This document shows positions 54,635-64,000 of a DNA stretch of 64,000 nucleotides, piece after piece (position 1 is the first letter of the stretch; each line of letters starts with the position of its first letter). This DNA comes from Macrostomum hystrix (taxonomy: Eukaryota > Platyhelminthes > Macrostomidae): contig CATNEN010000039.1 in assembly GCA_950097015.1 (NCBI GenBank), positions 1,240,001 to 1,304,000 on the forward strand, read 5' to 3'. Under the pieces are notes generated by a model. That model had not been told where the DNA came from and searched no databases. It worked only from the letters and a program-made list of their open reading frames with translations. A program made the translations under genes and the position numbers.

Positions 54635-57600
54635 TCAACAGTCGCCGGCCACTAGGCTGGCGTAGGGGAACGGCTGGTTGGCCGGGCGGGCCAGCTCCAA
54701 GGTGCAGACTCGCTCGTCGTCGCGGAAGACGCGGCTGGTGGGGCCGGCACCAGGGTCGGGCCGAATGACCGGCAGAGCCAGCAGGGCGCGGTCAGTCATG
54801 TCGCTGTAGACGATGGTGTCCACCGGCTTCACATGGACGAGGCCCAGCTGGACTGGCAGGTGCAGCAGCTTCTCGGATCGCTTCACCAGGCACTGCGATA
54901 CGAAATGATCGCTTCGGTGTTTGCCGAGACCGATAAGCAAAGACAGAAGACAGTGGACAGAAGGCAGAGGACAGAAGTTAGAGGACAGAAGGCAGAGGAC
55001 AGAAGGCAGAGGACAGAAGGCAGAGGACAGAAGGTAGAGGACAGAAGGCAGAGGACAGAAGGCAGAGGAAAGAAGGCAGAGGACAGAAGGTAGAGGACAG
55101 AAGGCTGAGGACAGAAGGTAGAGGACAGAAGGCAGAGGACAGAAGGCAGAGGACAGAAGGGAGAGGACAGAAGGCAGAGGACAGAAGGGAGAGGACAGAA
55201 GGGAGAGGACAGAAGGCAGAGGACAGAAGGCAGAGGACAGAAGGCAGAGGACAGAAGGCAGAGGACAGAAGGTAGAGGACAGAAGGTAGAGGACAGAAGG
55301 CAGAGGACAGAAGGCAGAGGACAGAAGGCAGACGACAGAAGGCAGAGGACAGAAGGCAGAGGACAGAAGGCAGAGGACAGAAGGGAGAGGACAGAAGGCA
55401 GAGGACAGAAGGGAGAGGACAGAAGGGAGAGGACAGAAGGCAGAGGACAGAAGGTAGAGGACAGAAGGCTGAGGACAGAAGGTAGAGGACAGAAGGCAGA
55501 GGACAGAAGGGAGAGGACAGAAGGCAGAGGACAGAAGGTAGAGGACAGAAGGTAGAGGACAGAAGGCAGAGGACAGAAGGCAGAGGACAGAAGGCAGAGG
55601 ACAGAAGGTAGAGGACAGAAGGCAGAGGACAGAAGGCAGAGGACAGAAGGTAGAGGACAGAAGGTAGAGGACAGAAGGCAGAGGACAGAAGGCAGAGGAC
55701 AGAAGGCAGAGGACAGAAGGTAGAGGACAGAAGGTAGAGGACAGAAGGTAAAGGACAGAAGGCAGAGGACAGAAGGTAGAGGACAGAAGGCAGAGGACAG
55801 AAGGCAGAGGACAGAAGGCAGAGGACAGAAGGCAGAGGACAGAAGGCAGAGGACAGAAGGCAGAGGACAGAAGGCAGAGGACAGAAGGCAGAGGACAGAA
55901 GCAGCAAGCTGAGTGAAAATTCCTCACCTGCTTGGCAATGTCGTAGCCCGCGCCAATCAGCTGCAGGCCGGTCAGAAAGAATCCCAGTCCTGCGGTCTCC
56001 TGCTGCTGCTGCTGTTGGTGGCCGTCCTTCGGCAGCACCCGCACCCTCAGGCGGACATTGTTGAGGTCGCGGAAGTTGTCCCTGGCAAACTGCTCGCACA
56101 GGGCGTCCAGCAAGCGCTGCGGATGCGCCAGGCGGCCCATCGGTAGCTCGCGGGGGCGACCGACTTCAGGCAGGCAGGCGGTCAGCAGCTCCAGCCGAGC
56201 TTCGGCATCATCCAGCCAGGACTTTGTCTGAGACGCTGTTGGCTTGGCCGCCGCAGCTGTTAAACTGTCGGCTAGGTGACGTAACTCCCGTCGGAAGCAG
56301 GCAGTCAGCGGGCTATCCGGCTGATTCTGCTGCTGCTGCTGCTGCAGTTGGCGCCGCCGACGCGGTGTCAAATCGTCGGTATCTTCAGCGACAATTCCAG
56401 CAGCCATTTCTGCTGCTTTCAAGAGGCGTTGAAGTCGTGCGGCCTCCTCGGTGGATTTCGACTGGATTTTCGAGAAATTCTCGTCGCTCTCCGCGCCGCT
56501 GCAGTAATGCTTACCGCGAGCCAGCAGGCAAAGCGCATTGTTCAACGCGCTGGAAGCTCGTGCTGCCTGACAGGCGCGCTGAGCGGAGCTTGCCAGAACG
56601 GGCGAATCGGCCAGCGACTCGGGCGTGAGGCGATCCGCCGGCAGCTGCCGGAAAAGATAGTCGGCCAGGAACTGCACCACGCGAGCGTCAGACAGTTGAC
56701 GGCAATGCCCGGCGTAGACGTCGCTGGCGAGCTGCGCAGCCGCCGTCGTGTCGGCCGGGGTTCTCTGCCGGCGCAGCCGCCTGTAGAGCTCCAGCAGCTG
56801 GGCAAGGTCCGTGTGGCGCCAGGCGTGCGCGCAGGTGAATCCGGCGGCACCGAACTGAGCGCGCCTGACCAGGGCAGCGTGCAGCGCCGCAGCTCGACGC
56901 GCGTCGGCGTCAGCATCGACGACGGCGGCGCGGTCTGCCAGGGCGAGGTGACGCGCGAACAGCTGCTGCGGAGCGTCGCCCGCGGTGGCCACCCCGGCTG
57001 CCGCTACCCGGGACCGGCGGCACAGCGCCGCAGGCAGTAGCCGTCCGGCCAGGCACTCGTCCACGCTGACAAAGAGGCGGAAGCCGCTGTGCACAGGCGC
57101 AGATGAAGATGATGGTGTCGGATGAAGCAGCCGGTCGGCCAGGCTTTCTAGGAAATCGGGGGGCCAGGCCAGTCCCGGAGCGACTAAGTCAAGGTGCAGC
57201 CATCCGCCATTGGTGGCGCAGTCGTTGAAGGCCTCGATTGCCATCTGCCAGTCGTGTGGAAGGCCGCCAACGTACGCGGTGCAGAGGCGGCGCGGGCGAA
57301 GCTCGGCGCGAAGCTGGTTGACCGCGGACTCCGGGCTGAGGAACATCGGTCGGTGGTCGGCAGGACGGATCAGCAGCAGCGGCTGGCGTGGGTCCGGGCT
57401 GGCGTCGTGAAGTCGGCGAATGCTGTAGGGCTGGCGAGACGGCTGCAGTGCGCCCAGCTCGTGATTGACAAGGGCCTGCGCCACGGATGAGAACTGCGGG
57501 AACGAGAGGTGAATATTGTGGCTTCTGGGGTGAATATTGTGGCTTCTGGGGTGAATATTGTGGCTTCTGGAGTGAATATTGAGGCTTCTGGAGTGAATAT

Positions 57601-60600
57601 TGTGGCTTCTGGCGCGAATGTTGTGGTTTCTGGTGTGGATGTTGTGGTTTCTGGTGTGGATGTTGTGGTTTCTGGTGTGGATGTTGTGGTTTCTGGTGTG
57701 GATGTTGTGGTTTCTGGTGTGGATGTTGTGGTTTCTGTTGTGGATGTTGTGGTTTCTGGTGTGGATGTTGTGGTTTCTGGTGTGGATGTTGTGGTTTCTG
57801 GTGTGGATGTTGTGGTTTCTGGTGTGGATGTTGTGGTTTCTAGTGTGGATGTTGTGGTTTCTGGTGTGGATGTTGTGGTTTCTGGTGTGGATGTTGTGGT
57901 TTCTGGTGTGGATGTTGTGGTTTCTGGTGTGGATGTTGTGGTCTCTGGTGTGGATGTTGTGGTTTCTGGTGTGGATGTTGTGGTTTCTGTTGTGGATGTT
58001 GTGGTTTCTGGTGTGGATGTTGTGGTTTCTAGTGTGGATGTTGTGGTTTCTGTTGTGGATGTTGTGGCTTCTGGCGCGAATGTTGTGGTTTCTGGTGTGG
58101 ATGTTGTGGTTTCTGTTGTGGATGTTGTGGTTTCTGGTGTGGATGTTGTGGTTTCTGGTGTGGATGTTGTGGTTTCTGTTGTGGATGTTGTGGTTTCTGG
58201 TGTGGATGTTGTGGTTTCTGTTGTGGATGTTGTGGTTTCTGTTGTGGATGTTGTGGTTTCTGTTGTGGATGTTGTGGTTTCTGGTGTGGATGTTGTGGTT
58301 TCTGGTGTGGATGTTGTGGTTTCTAGTGTGGATGTTGTGGTTTCTGTTGTGGATGTTGTGGCTTCTGGCGCGAATGTTGTGGTTTCTGGTGTGGATGTTG
58401 TGGTTTCTGGTGTGGATGTTGTGGTTTCTGGTGTGGATGTTGTGGTTTCTGGTGTGGATGTTGTGGTTTCTGGTGTGGATGTTGTGGTTTCTGGTGTGGA
58501 TGTTGTGGTTTCTGGTGTGGATGTTGTGGTTTCTAGTGTGGATGTTGTGAGTCCAAAGCAGACTTGGGCAACTCACAGCCTCCGGCTTGAGCAGTTTCCA
58601 CAGTAGGCACTTCTCAACTACGCTGAGCCTGTTGAGTCCGGGCGGACTGGCTGCCAGGACGATCGGCCTGCCGAGGTATTCCAGCCAGAGCTTCTCAAAT
58701 CGGCGAAGACTGTCCAGCAAGCCGAGGCATCCCTGTTTGGACATGCGGGCCAGGCTGGACCACGACTGGAGTGTCCAGGGCGGGTGGATTGCTGAGTTTA
58801 GGCCGATAAACATGCGATGTTTCAAAGTCTGCTTCTAATTACAATTTTTGCCTCGTAAGCCTCTGATTGGCTGGCGGAACATCGCTCAATTTCATCGCCA
58901 TCCGATCTTTTTTTCGGATTGGTCAGCATCCACCGCCTAACCCTAACCCTAGCCCTCAGAAGCCGCTAGTTGGCTTTTGACCCGACAGTATTATTCCGAC
59001 AGTTTTAATTGGTGCGCGACCCCACTACTAGTCTCAGACCTAGTTGATGCAATGCAATTCTACACAAGCAACAGAACAGAACCTTCTCCGGAATCCAGGC
59101 CGGCCTGTTGGTTTCGTCCGCGCCTTCAACAGCCGCCAGCTCCCTGCCGAGCAGCAAGGCGGCCTGATCCGGCCGGATCTGGCCGCGGGCCAGCAGCCGT
59201 TCCAGCGAAAAGGCCAGCATGAGAGCGTCAAAATCTGCCTCACCAAGTCGGCTGGCCAGCTCGGACAGTGTGGCTCGCAGGCAGGCGTCGGTTAGGTCCT
59301 TGACTTTGGCGGACAGCTGACTGCCGCCGCCGCCCTGTCGCTGGCGGAGGCCCTCGCGCACGCAGTCGGAGAGCTGGGCGAAGCCGAAGCTGTAGAGCGG
59401 CGACAGCCAGCGAACGGACTTGGCCGCCTTCCACAGCGGCAGGAGGGCGGCTCCGAAGGCGGAGAACTCGCCTAGCCGAACGAAGAGGCCCGCGGCCAGC
59501 TGAAGGGTCTCGGCCAGCTGCTCCTCGCACCTGCGTTAAGTAGGCAAGTCAGTAGGAGTTTCAGACGACCTTTCAAGTTACGAGCTTGTATATCCTATAA
59601 TTATTTCTTAATTTTCTCTACTGCAAGTAGCATTTTTTGCAGCCCTTACCGCTCCGTCTCCAGGTTGAGCCAGTCGAAAAACTCGCCAAGCCGGGCGTCT
59701 TCAATAAGCCGCTGCGATTGCGATGTTTTGCCAGTCGCGGAGGTCGGAGACGAGGCTTCGACAATGCGCGCGGCGGCCTGGTCTGCGAGGTCGGCAAGCC
59801 GGGCTGCCGCCTTGGCACGGTCGGCGCGCAGTGTGGCCAGCTGACCGCGCATTTCGGGCGCCTCCGCGTCGGCCGCCGCAGCCGAGAGGGCCGATGCCAG
59901 CTGACGCTCCGTCCAGCCGAGGTCGACATGGTGAAACCGCGCAAGCTCGAAGTCGGCGTCGCCTCCGTCCTCGGCATTGGCGGCTGCGGCTATTGTGGCC
60001 GATTCCTCCAGGAAGGCGGCGCCGGTGCAGATGACCAGACGAAAGCCTCGGTGTATGCGCCGACGCCTGCGCTGCCGTCCGCCTTGCTGCCAGCCGTCCA
60101 GCAGACTCAGCAAGGCTGGCGAGGCGCGGACCCGGCGACGCCGGCGGCGATCGAAGTTGATGAGCAGGACGGCGGCACCGCGACGTGCGGCATCCAGCAA
60201 TGCGGGCTCGAAATTCGGATCATCCGCGGACAGAACTAGCGGCTCGGCACCTGCTGAGTCACTAGCGTCAAGAGTTTCGTCACCGCTCAGCTCGTCATCG
60301 TTGAAGCTCTCGAAGCTTTCACGGGAAGCCTGGCCAGTGGCTAGCGGTTCCTGGAATCGAACCCTTGACGCTGTTGTAGATTCTTCTGGAAGCTTGGCCT
60401 GCTCAGGTTTTGGTGTCGACGCCTGCGGCGGGAAGACCAAATCTAGAAGACGACGCATCGGCAGGTCGCCGACGAACTCGCTGTGCAGGAGGCTCCAGCG
60501 CATTCCGCCGCCGCGGCCGAGTCTCAGACGGTGTTGCAGACGCGCCCGCAGCGCGGCCAGCACTTCAATGCAACGTCGCGCGTCCTCGTCATCGTTGTCG

Positions 60601-63357
60601 CCGAAGTCACCAAGTTCGGCGACCAGTCGGAAGCGCCAGTCCGACAGTCGGCCGGGACAGTCGGCCAGAAGCAGCTCGGCTGGGTCCGGCTTCGGCCGGC
60701 AGGGCAGACAGTCGGAGCAGCCGGACAGCAGGGAGAGGAGAAAGGCGCGGTACTCCGGAGCAGCGTCCGGCGGCAGGCTGACCTCGTAGGTGGCCACCGC
60801 CGCGGCCAGGAAGGCGTCGCCAAGAGCAGTGGTCGCACGCGACTGTCCGCGCTCGCGCTGCTCGCGCCACTCGCGCCAGCGCCGATCCAGACGCTGCATC
60901 AGCTGGCCGCCGCTCTCCAACTCCTCCTGAATGCGGGCGATGCGCTGTCGAAGCTGCCTGGCCGCCAGGCTGGCCTCGCGGTGCCGGGCGATGCCGTCGT
61001 TCAGCGCCTCCAGCTGCTTCTGGGCCTCCACTCGCATGCGGCCGAGCCGGGTTTGCTCTCGGCTCACGCGCTCCTCGGCCGCACGCAGGGCTCCGATGGC
61101 CGGGTTCAGGTCGCGCGACACCGCCGTGAACTGATGAACTGCGTCCAGCCAGTCGCGAACTCGGGCGGCAGCCTTGGAGGCGGTGGAGACGGCGGCTCGT
61201 GACATCTCCGGGCGAGCGAGCGCCGCGGTGAGTCGGTGAAACTTCGACTCCGGCATGCTGGCCTGGAAATGCCGGGACTAGAAAAGTTCACAAAACTCTT
61301 CACTGTATTATTTGGCTTGAAAAATGGTGAGTACCTTGTCATAGTAGAGCAGCATCTCCTGTAGGTCCTCCTTCATCATGAGCTCCTTGGCGGACTCCCA
61401 GGACTCGCTTTCGGCGTCGAAGAGCATACAGATGACTGACATGACGGCCTTGACTGGCTCTGGCGGGTCACGGTAGCTGCGCACCTCCTCCAGGTGCTGC
61501 GGCTGCAGGGACTCGGCCGCGCGGATGGCCGCCTCGTAGACCGGGTCAAGTCGCGCCTGGCCGGAGTCCTGGTTCTCTTTCTTCATCTTCTCCAGCGGCT
61601 CCAGCAGCTGCTTCACCTTGGCCTCCTGCTCCCGACAGGCGTCCAGCTGGGCTTTGTACTTTTCGCGCTGCTGCTGGATGGCCTGCGCCTGCTGCTCCAC
61701 GTCCCACAGTTGCGCCTCGAGCTGCGGGCGGGCGCGCTCCGCCTCTGAGCGCTGAGCGTCGATGGCGGCCCTCTCGGCTGCCACCGACTCCGCCAGCCGA
61801 CCTCCGGCCTGAGATGGTTGCGTCATACTTCTTAGTTAGTTTGAGTTGAACCTAAAAGGCAACCGAGGCTGCTTAACTCACCTCAAGCTCACGCAAAGCG
61901 GCCCTCCGCAGGTCGCCAGCCAGGCCGGTCATGAGCTGCAGGAACTCGCGGAACTCCAGCGGCGTCGCTTGAGTCGGCAGCAGCGGCGACTCCGGCGCCA
62001 GGCCGGCGTAGAGCCGACCCAGCAGCCGACCCGCCGTCAGGTGAGCCGCCGCGGCTGCTTGCGCAGTTGCAGCAACAGCTGGGCCTGGCACCAGCTTGGA
62101 ATCAGTTGATGCGCCGTCTAAGGCCCAAGACTCGAGCCAGTGGCGCGCCACGGCAGTGTACGTGTCCTGGCTCCAGTCAGAGTACCAGTCGATGCACTGG
62201 CAGCTGTGCAGCAGCTCCGGGTGGCGGCTGAGCACCGAGTGCAAGCTGCCGAGCTTTGAGTCTGCGAGTAGTTTGAGTGTGGAATCTTGCAAGATAAGAA
62301 AAACACAAACAGCTGATTGATTTCTTATCAATGAAGGGGCCAAGTGTCCAGCCGACAGCCAGCCGCAGCTATTGCGCGGCGTATCTGAAGGCTGTTTCAG
62401 CCCAAGTCCATGGGCTTGAATGGTTCAGTCCACGGACTGGTAGGACGCCAGACCATTTAACAGCTGGGTTAACTGAAGCAATGCAGATTTAAGTGTCCTG
62501 CTGAAGGACACAATCTTCTAGTGGTGTCAGGAATCGAACCCCAGCCTTCAAGTCGCGAGTCCGATGCTCTAACCTCCAGGCTACAACCCATTTTTGGCTA
62601 CCCAGCAATGCTAATCAGCCAGTTGGGCAGCTAACCCCTGAAGTTGAGGCTGAGCACGCATCTCAGGTTGGTCCTGACTGCCAGCTGGAAGCCGGGCTGG
62701 GCTGCAGCCGCAGCTGCCGCGGCGTCCAGGTCAGCAGCGAACAAGCCCGGGCAGGCGCCGTCGCGCATAAGTGCCGATACCGCTTCGAGGGCGTCGGGTC
62801 CACCGGCAGCGGCCAGCGCTGCAGAAGTTATGAACAGGCAGACCGGCTGCGTCTGGGACATCGCTGCGGCCTCTCTGTGGAGTTAAAAGTGCAAAGGAAT
62901 TGTAGGTAACAGGTAGGTACCGCAAATTCAGGTGCACAGATTTAGCGGGCCAGTTCGCACCTGAGCCGAGCCAGGAGGTCGCCTACGGCGGCCGAAGCCG
63001 CCAGGAAGCGGCACCGGCTGAGGCTGGCAGCCAGGCGGGTCAGGGCGGAGCGCCCGACGCCAGGCGAGGCGGAGGCGAGGATGGCGTGACCGCCGCCGCC
63101 TGTCTGGGCCAGACAGCGGGTCAGGCGGGCCAGGTGGCGCAGGCTGGACTCCAGTAGGACGACGTCCGGATCGACTGCGACTGCGTCGGCATCCGCATTG
63201 TCGTCAACGGCGGCTGCGTCGATTAGGCCCATCGCTGAGTCCGTTGCCAACTTCGGCCGGCTGGCCCTGCGGCGCTGACGACGTCGACTGCTGGCTGCTG
63301 ATGATGCAGCCGCCGCTGCAGCCACCGCCAGGTCAGCGGAGACGCACTCGGTGTAGA
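54635..63357 (-). CDS. Dynein heavy chain, divergent, nine 3' exons (5' part outside the window)
   Basis: Exons (minus, 5' to 3'): 62961-63357, 62636-62874, 61882-62285, 61335-61808, 59650-61262, 59083-59530, 58577-58828, 55928-57493, 54635-54892; all join in frame to about 1882 residues. Landmarks in order: AAA4 with a P-loop-like SPGVGRSALTRLA; the AAA4 block CQCIDWYSDWSQDTY; stalk and microtubule-binding region (LQPQHLEEVRSYRDPP, VMSVICMLF); AAA5 (LVLSADDPNFEPALLDAARR, FRLVICTG); AAA6 and C-terminal domain (GGWLHLDLVAPGL, HSGFRLFVSVDE, GFFLTGLQLIGAGYD). This is the force-generating chain of a cytoplasmic or axonemal motor. The axonemal-type AAA4 Arg and overall pattern favour an axonemal chain, but many canonical Trp residues are replaced and Ala/Arg and poly-Gln runs are inserted, so the isoform is unknown. 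The most 5' acceptor (63357) is tentative. Confidence 0.88.
54953..55908. repeat. 14-bp minisatellite in the last dynein intron (about 68 units)
   Basis: Units ACAGAAGGCAGAGG with GGTAGAGG, GGGAGAGG and GGCTGAGG variants. A block of about 300 bp recurs (GGCTGAGG at about 55102 and 55466). The unit has no stops on the minus strand, so the intron reads through in frame with its neighbours. Confidence 0.96.
57515..58556. repeat. 21-bp minisatellite in a dynein intron (about 50 units)
   Basis: Units GTTGTGGTTTCTGGTGTGGAT with CTGTTGTGG, CTAGTGTGG and CTGGCGCGAATG variants; CGCGAATG occurs at 57611, 58073 and 58367. The 21 bp period is open in frame with the flanking exons on the minus strand, joining three exons into one false 1396-codon ORF. 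Confidence 0.96.
58936..58958. repeat. Short interstitial telomere-like repeat
   Basis: CCTAACCCTAACCCTAGCCCT is three units of CCCTAA plus one mutated unit, the reverse complement of the animal telomere repeat TTAGGG. It lies in a dynein intron. Confidence 0.6.
62340..62592 (-). mobile_element. tRNA-derived SINE (family 1) in a dynein intron
   Basis: Minus-strand head with GTAGCCTGGAGGTTAGAGCA and GGGGTTCGATTCC (one G short in the B box run), then TTAAATCTGCATTGCTTCAG, AACCCAGCTGTTAAATGG, CAGTCCGTGGACTGAACC and GCGCAATAGCTGCGGCTG. About 250 bp, the second-best copy. It is in the same orientation as the host gene and sits in the intron between exons 62636-62874 and 61882-62285. Confidence 0.78.
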
Positions 63358-63486
63358 CTGCGGTGCGATGTTGAAGAGGTAAGAGATGGCACTGACACGG
63401 GTCTGGCTTTTTGTACTCGCGAGCGTCTCGTGACTTCGGCAGGTTTCTTCGAATTGGTATAAACTCAGAAAAAACTTTTTTCCTGA
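63358..63486. other. Sequence 5' of the first visible dynein exon
   Basis: Open in one other minus frame up to 63495, but the dynein frame cannot be followed with certainty; treated as intron. Confidence 0.35.
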
Positions 63487-64000
63487 CTCAATCATCCACC
63501 TGACTCAATCAGCCACCTGACTCAATCAGCCACCTGACTCAATCAGCCACCTGACTCAATCAGTCACCTGACTCAATCAGTCACATGACTCAATCAGTCA
63601 CCTGACTCAATCAGTCACATGACTCAATCAGTCACCTGACTCAATCAGTCACCTGACTCAATCAGTCACCTGACTCAATCAGTCACCTGACTCAATCAGC
63701 CACCTGACTCAATCAGCCACCTGACTCACTCAGCCACCTGACACAACCAGCCACATGACTCAATCAGTCACCTGACTCAATCAGTCACCTGACTCACTCA
63801 GCCACCTGACACAACCAGCCACATGACTCAATCAGTCACCTGACTCAATCAGTCACATGACTCAATCAGCCACCTGACTCAATCAGTCACCTGACTCAAT
63901 CAACCACCTGACTCAATCAGCCACCTGACTCAATCAGCCACCTGACTCACTCAGCCACCTGACACAACCAGCCACATGACTCAATCAGTCACCTGACTCA
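63487..64000. repeat. 17-bp minisatellite, continues past the window
   Basis: Units CTGACTCAATCAGTCAC with CAGCCAC, CACATGACTC and ACACAACC variants. A block with ACTCACTCAGCCACC and GACACAACCAGCC recurs at about 63724, 63790 and 63945. It is probably in a dynein intron. Confidence 0.95.

Noticed and set aside
54635-58825. A single 1396-codon minus ORF
   Set aside because: It joins three real dynein exons through two stop-free intronic minisatellites; clear donors and acceptors mark the true exons.

Overview
The window looks like nuclear DNA of a small-genome-style invertebrate, most likely a spiralian. A free-living flatworm such as a macrostomid is my best guess, but I cannot prove it. The reasons are spliced genes with GT-AG introns, animal-specific proteins (axonemal dynein heavy chain, TRPM-like channel, SPATA2-like protein, Kip-type CDK inhibitor, C-type lectin-like proteins) and tRNA-derived SINEs. 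Splice-acceptor-like sites just upstream of several start codons would also fit spliced-leader trans-splicing. No prokaryotic, viral or organellar genes are seen.

Layout. 1-5473: two large satellite arrays (32 bp and 28 bp units) with a 41 bp array between them. 5474-8891: AT-rich DNA with one possible small membrane-protein ORF. 8892-10156 (+): SPATA2-like gene in two exons. 10852-12702 (-): CZIB/C1orf123 zinc-binding protein, convergent with it. 12768-15525: 23 bp satellite with a 935 bp higher-order period. 17024-20337 (-): BDP1 (TFIIIB B'') in three exons. 20338-42157: mostly non-coding, holding about a dozen unrelated minisatellites, a long pure pyrimidine tract and two SINEs. 42158-42985 (-): probable Kip-type CDK inhibitor. 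43430-50100: tandem segmental duplication in which each copy holds a 23 bp array, a 30/31 bp array and a secreted PAN plus C-type-lectin-like gene with a conserved RFX-like X-box upstream. 50390-51694 (-): TRPM-like channel remnant with stops and a frameshift. 53148-53883 (+): Rieske protein like RFESD in three exons. 54635-63357 (-): nine 3' exons of a divergent dynein heavy chain, whose 5' part lies beyond the window.

By my array boundaries about 22.5 kb (roughly 35 percent) is tandem repeat in about 28 arrays, nearly all with different units. Many arrays lie inside introns, and because the units often lack stops they create long false ORFs. The genes do not form a pathway; dynein and the X-box motifs point to ciliated cells. 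The most noteworthy points are minisatellites that appear to have grown out of splice-donor sequence, higher-order structure in three satellites, and the duplicated lectin module whose sequence changes cluster in a few protein segments.
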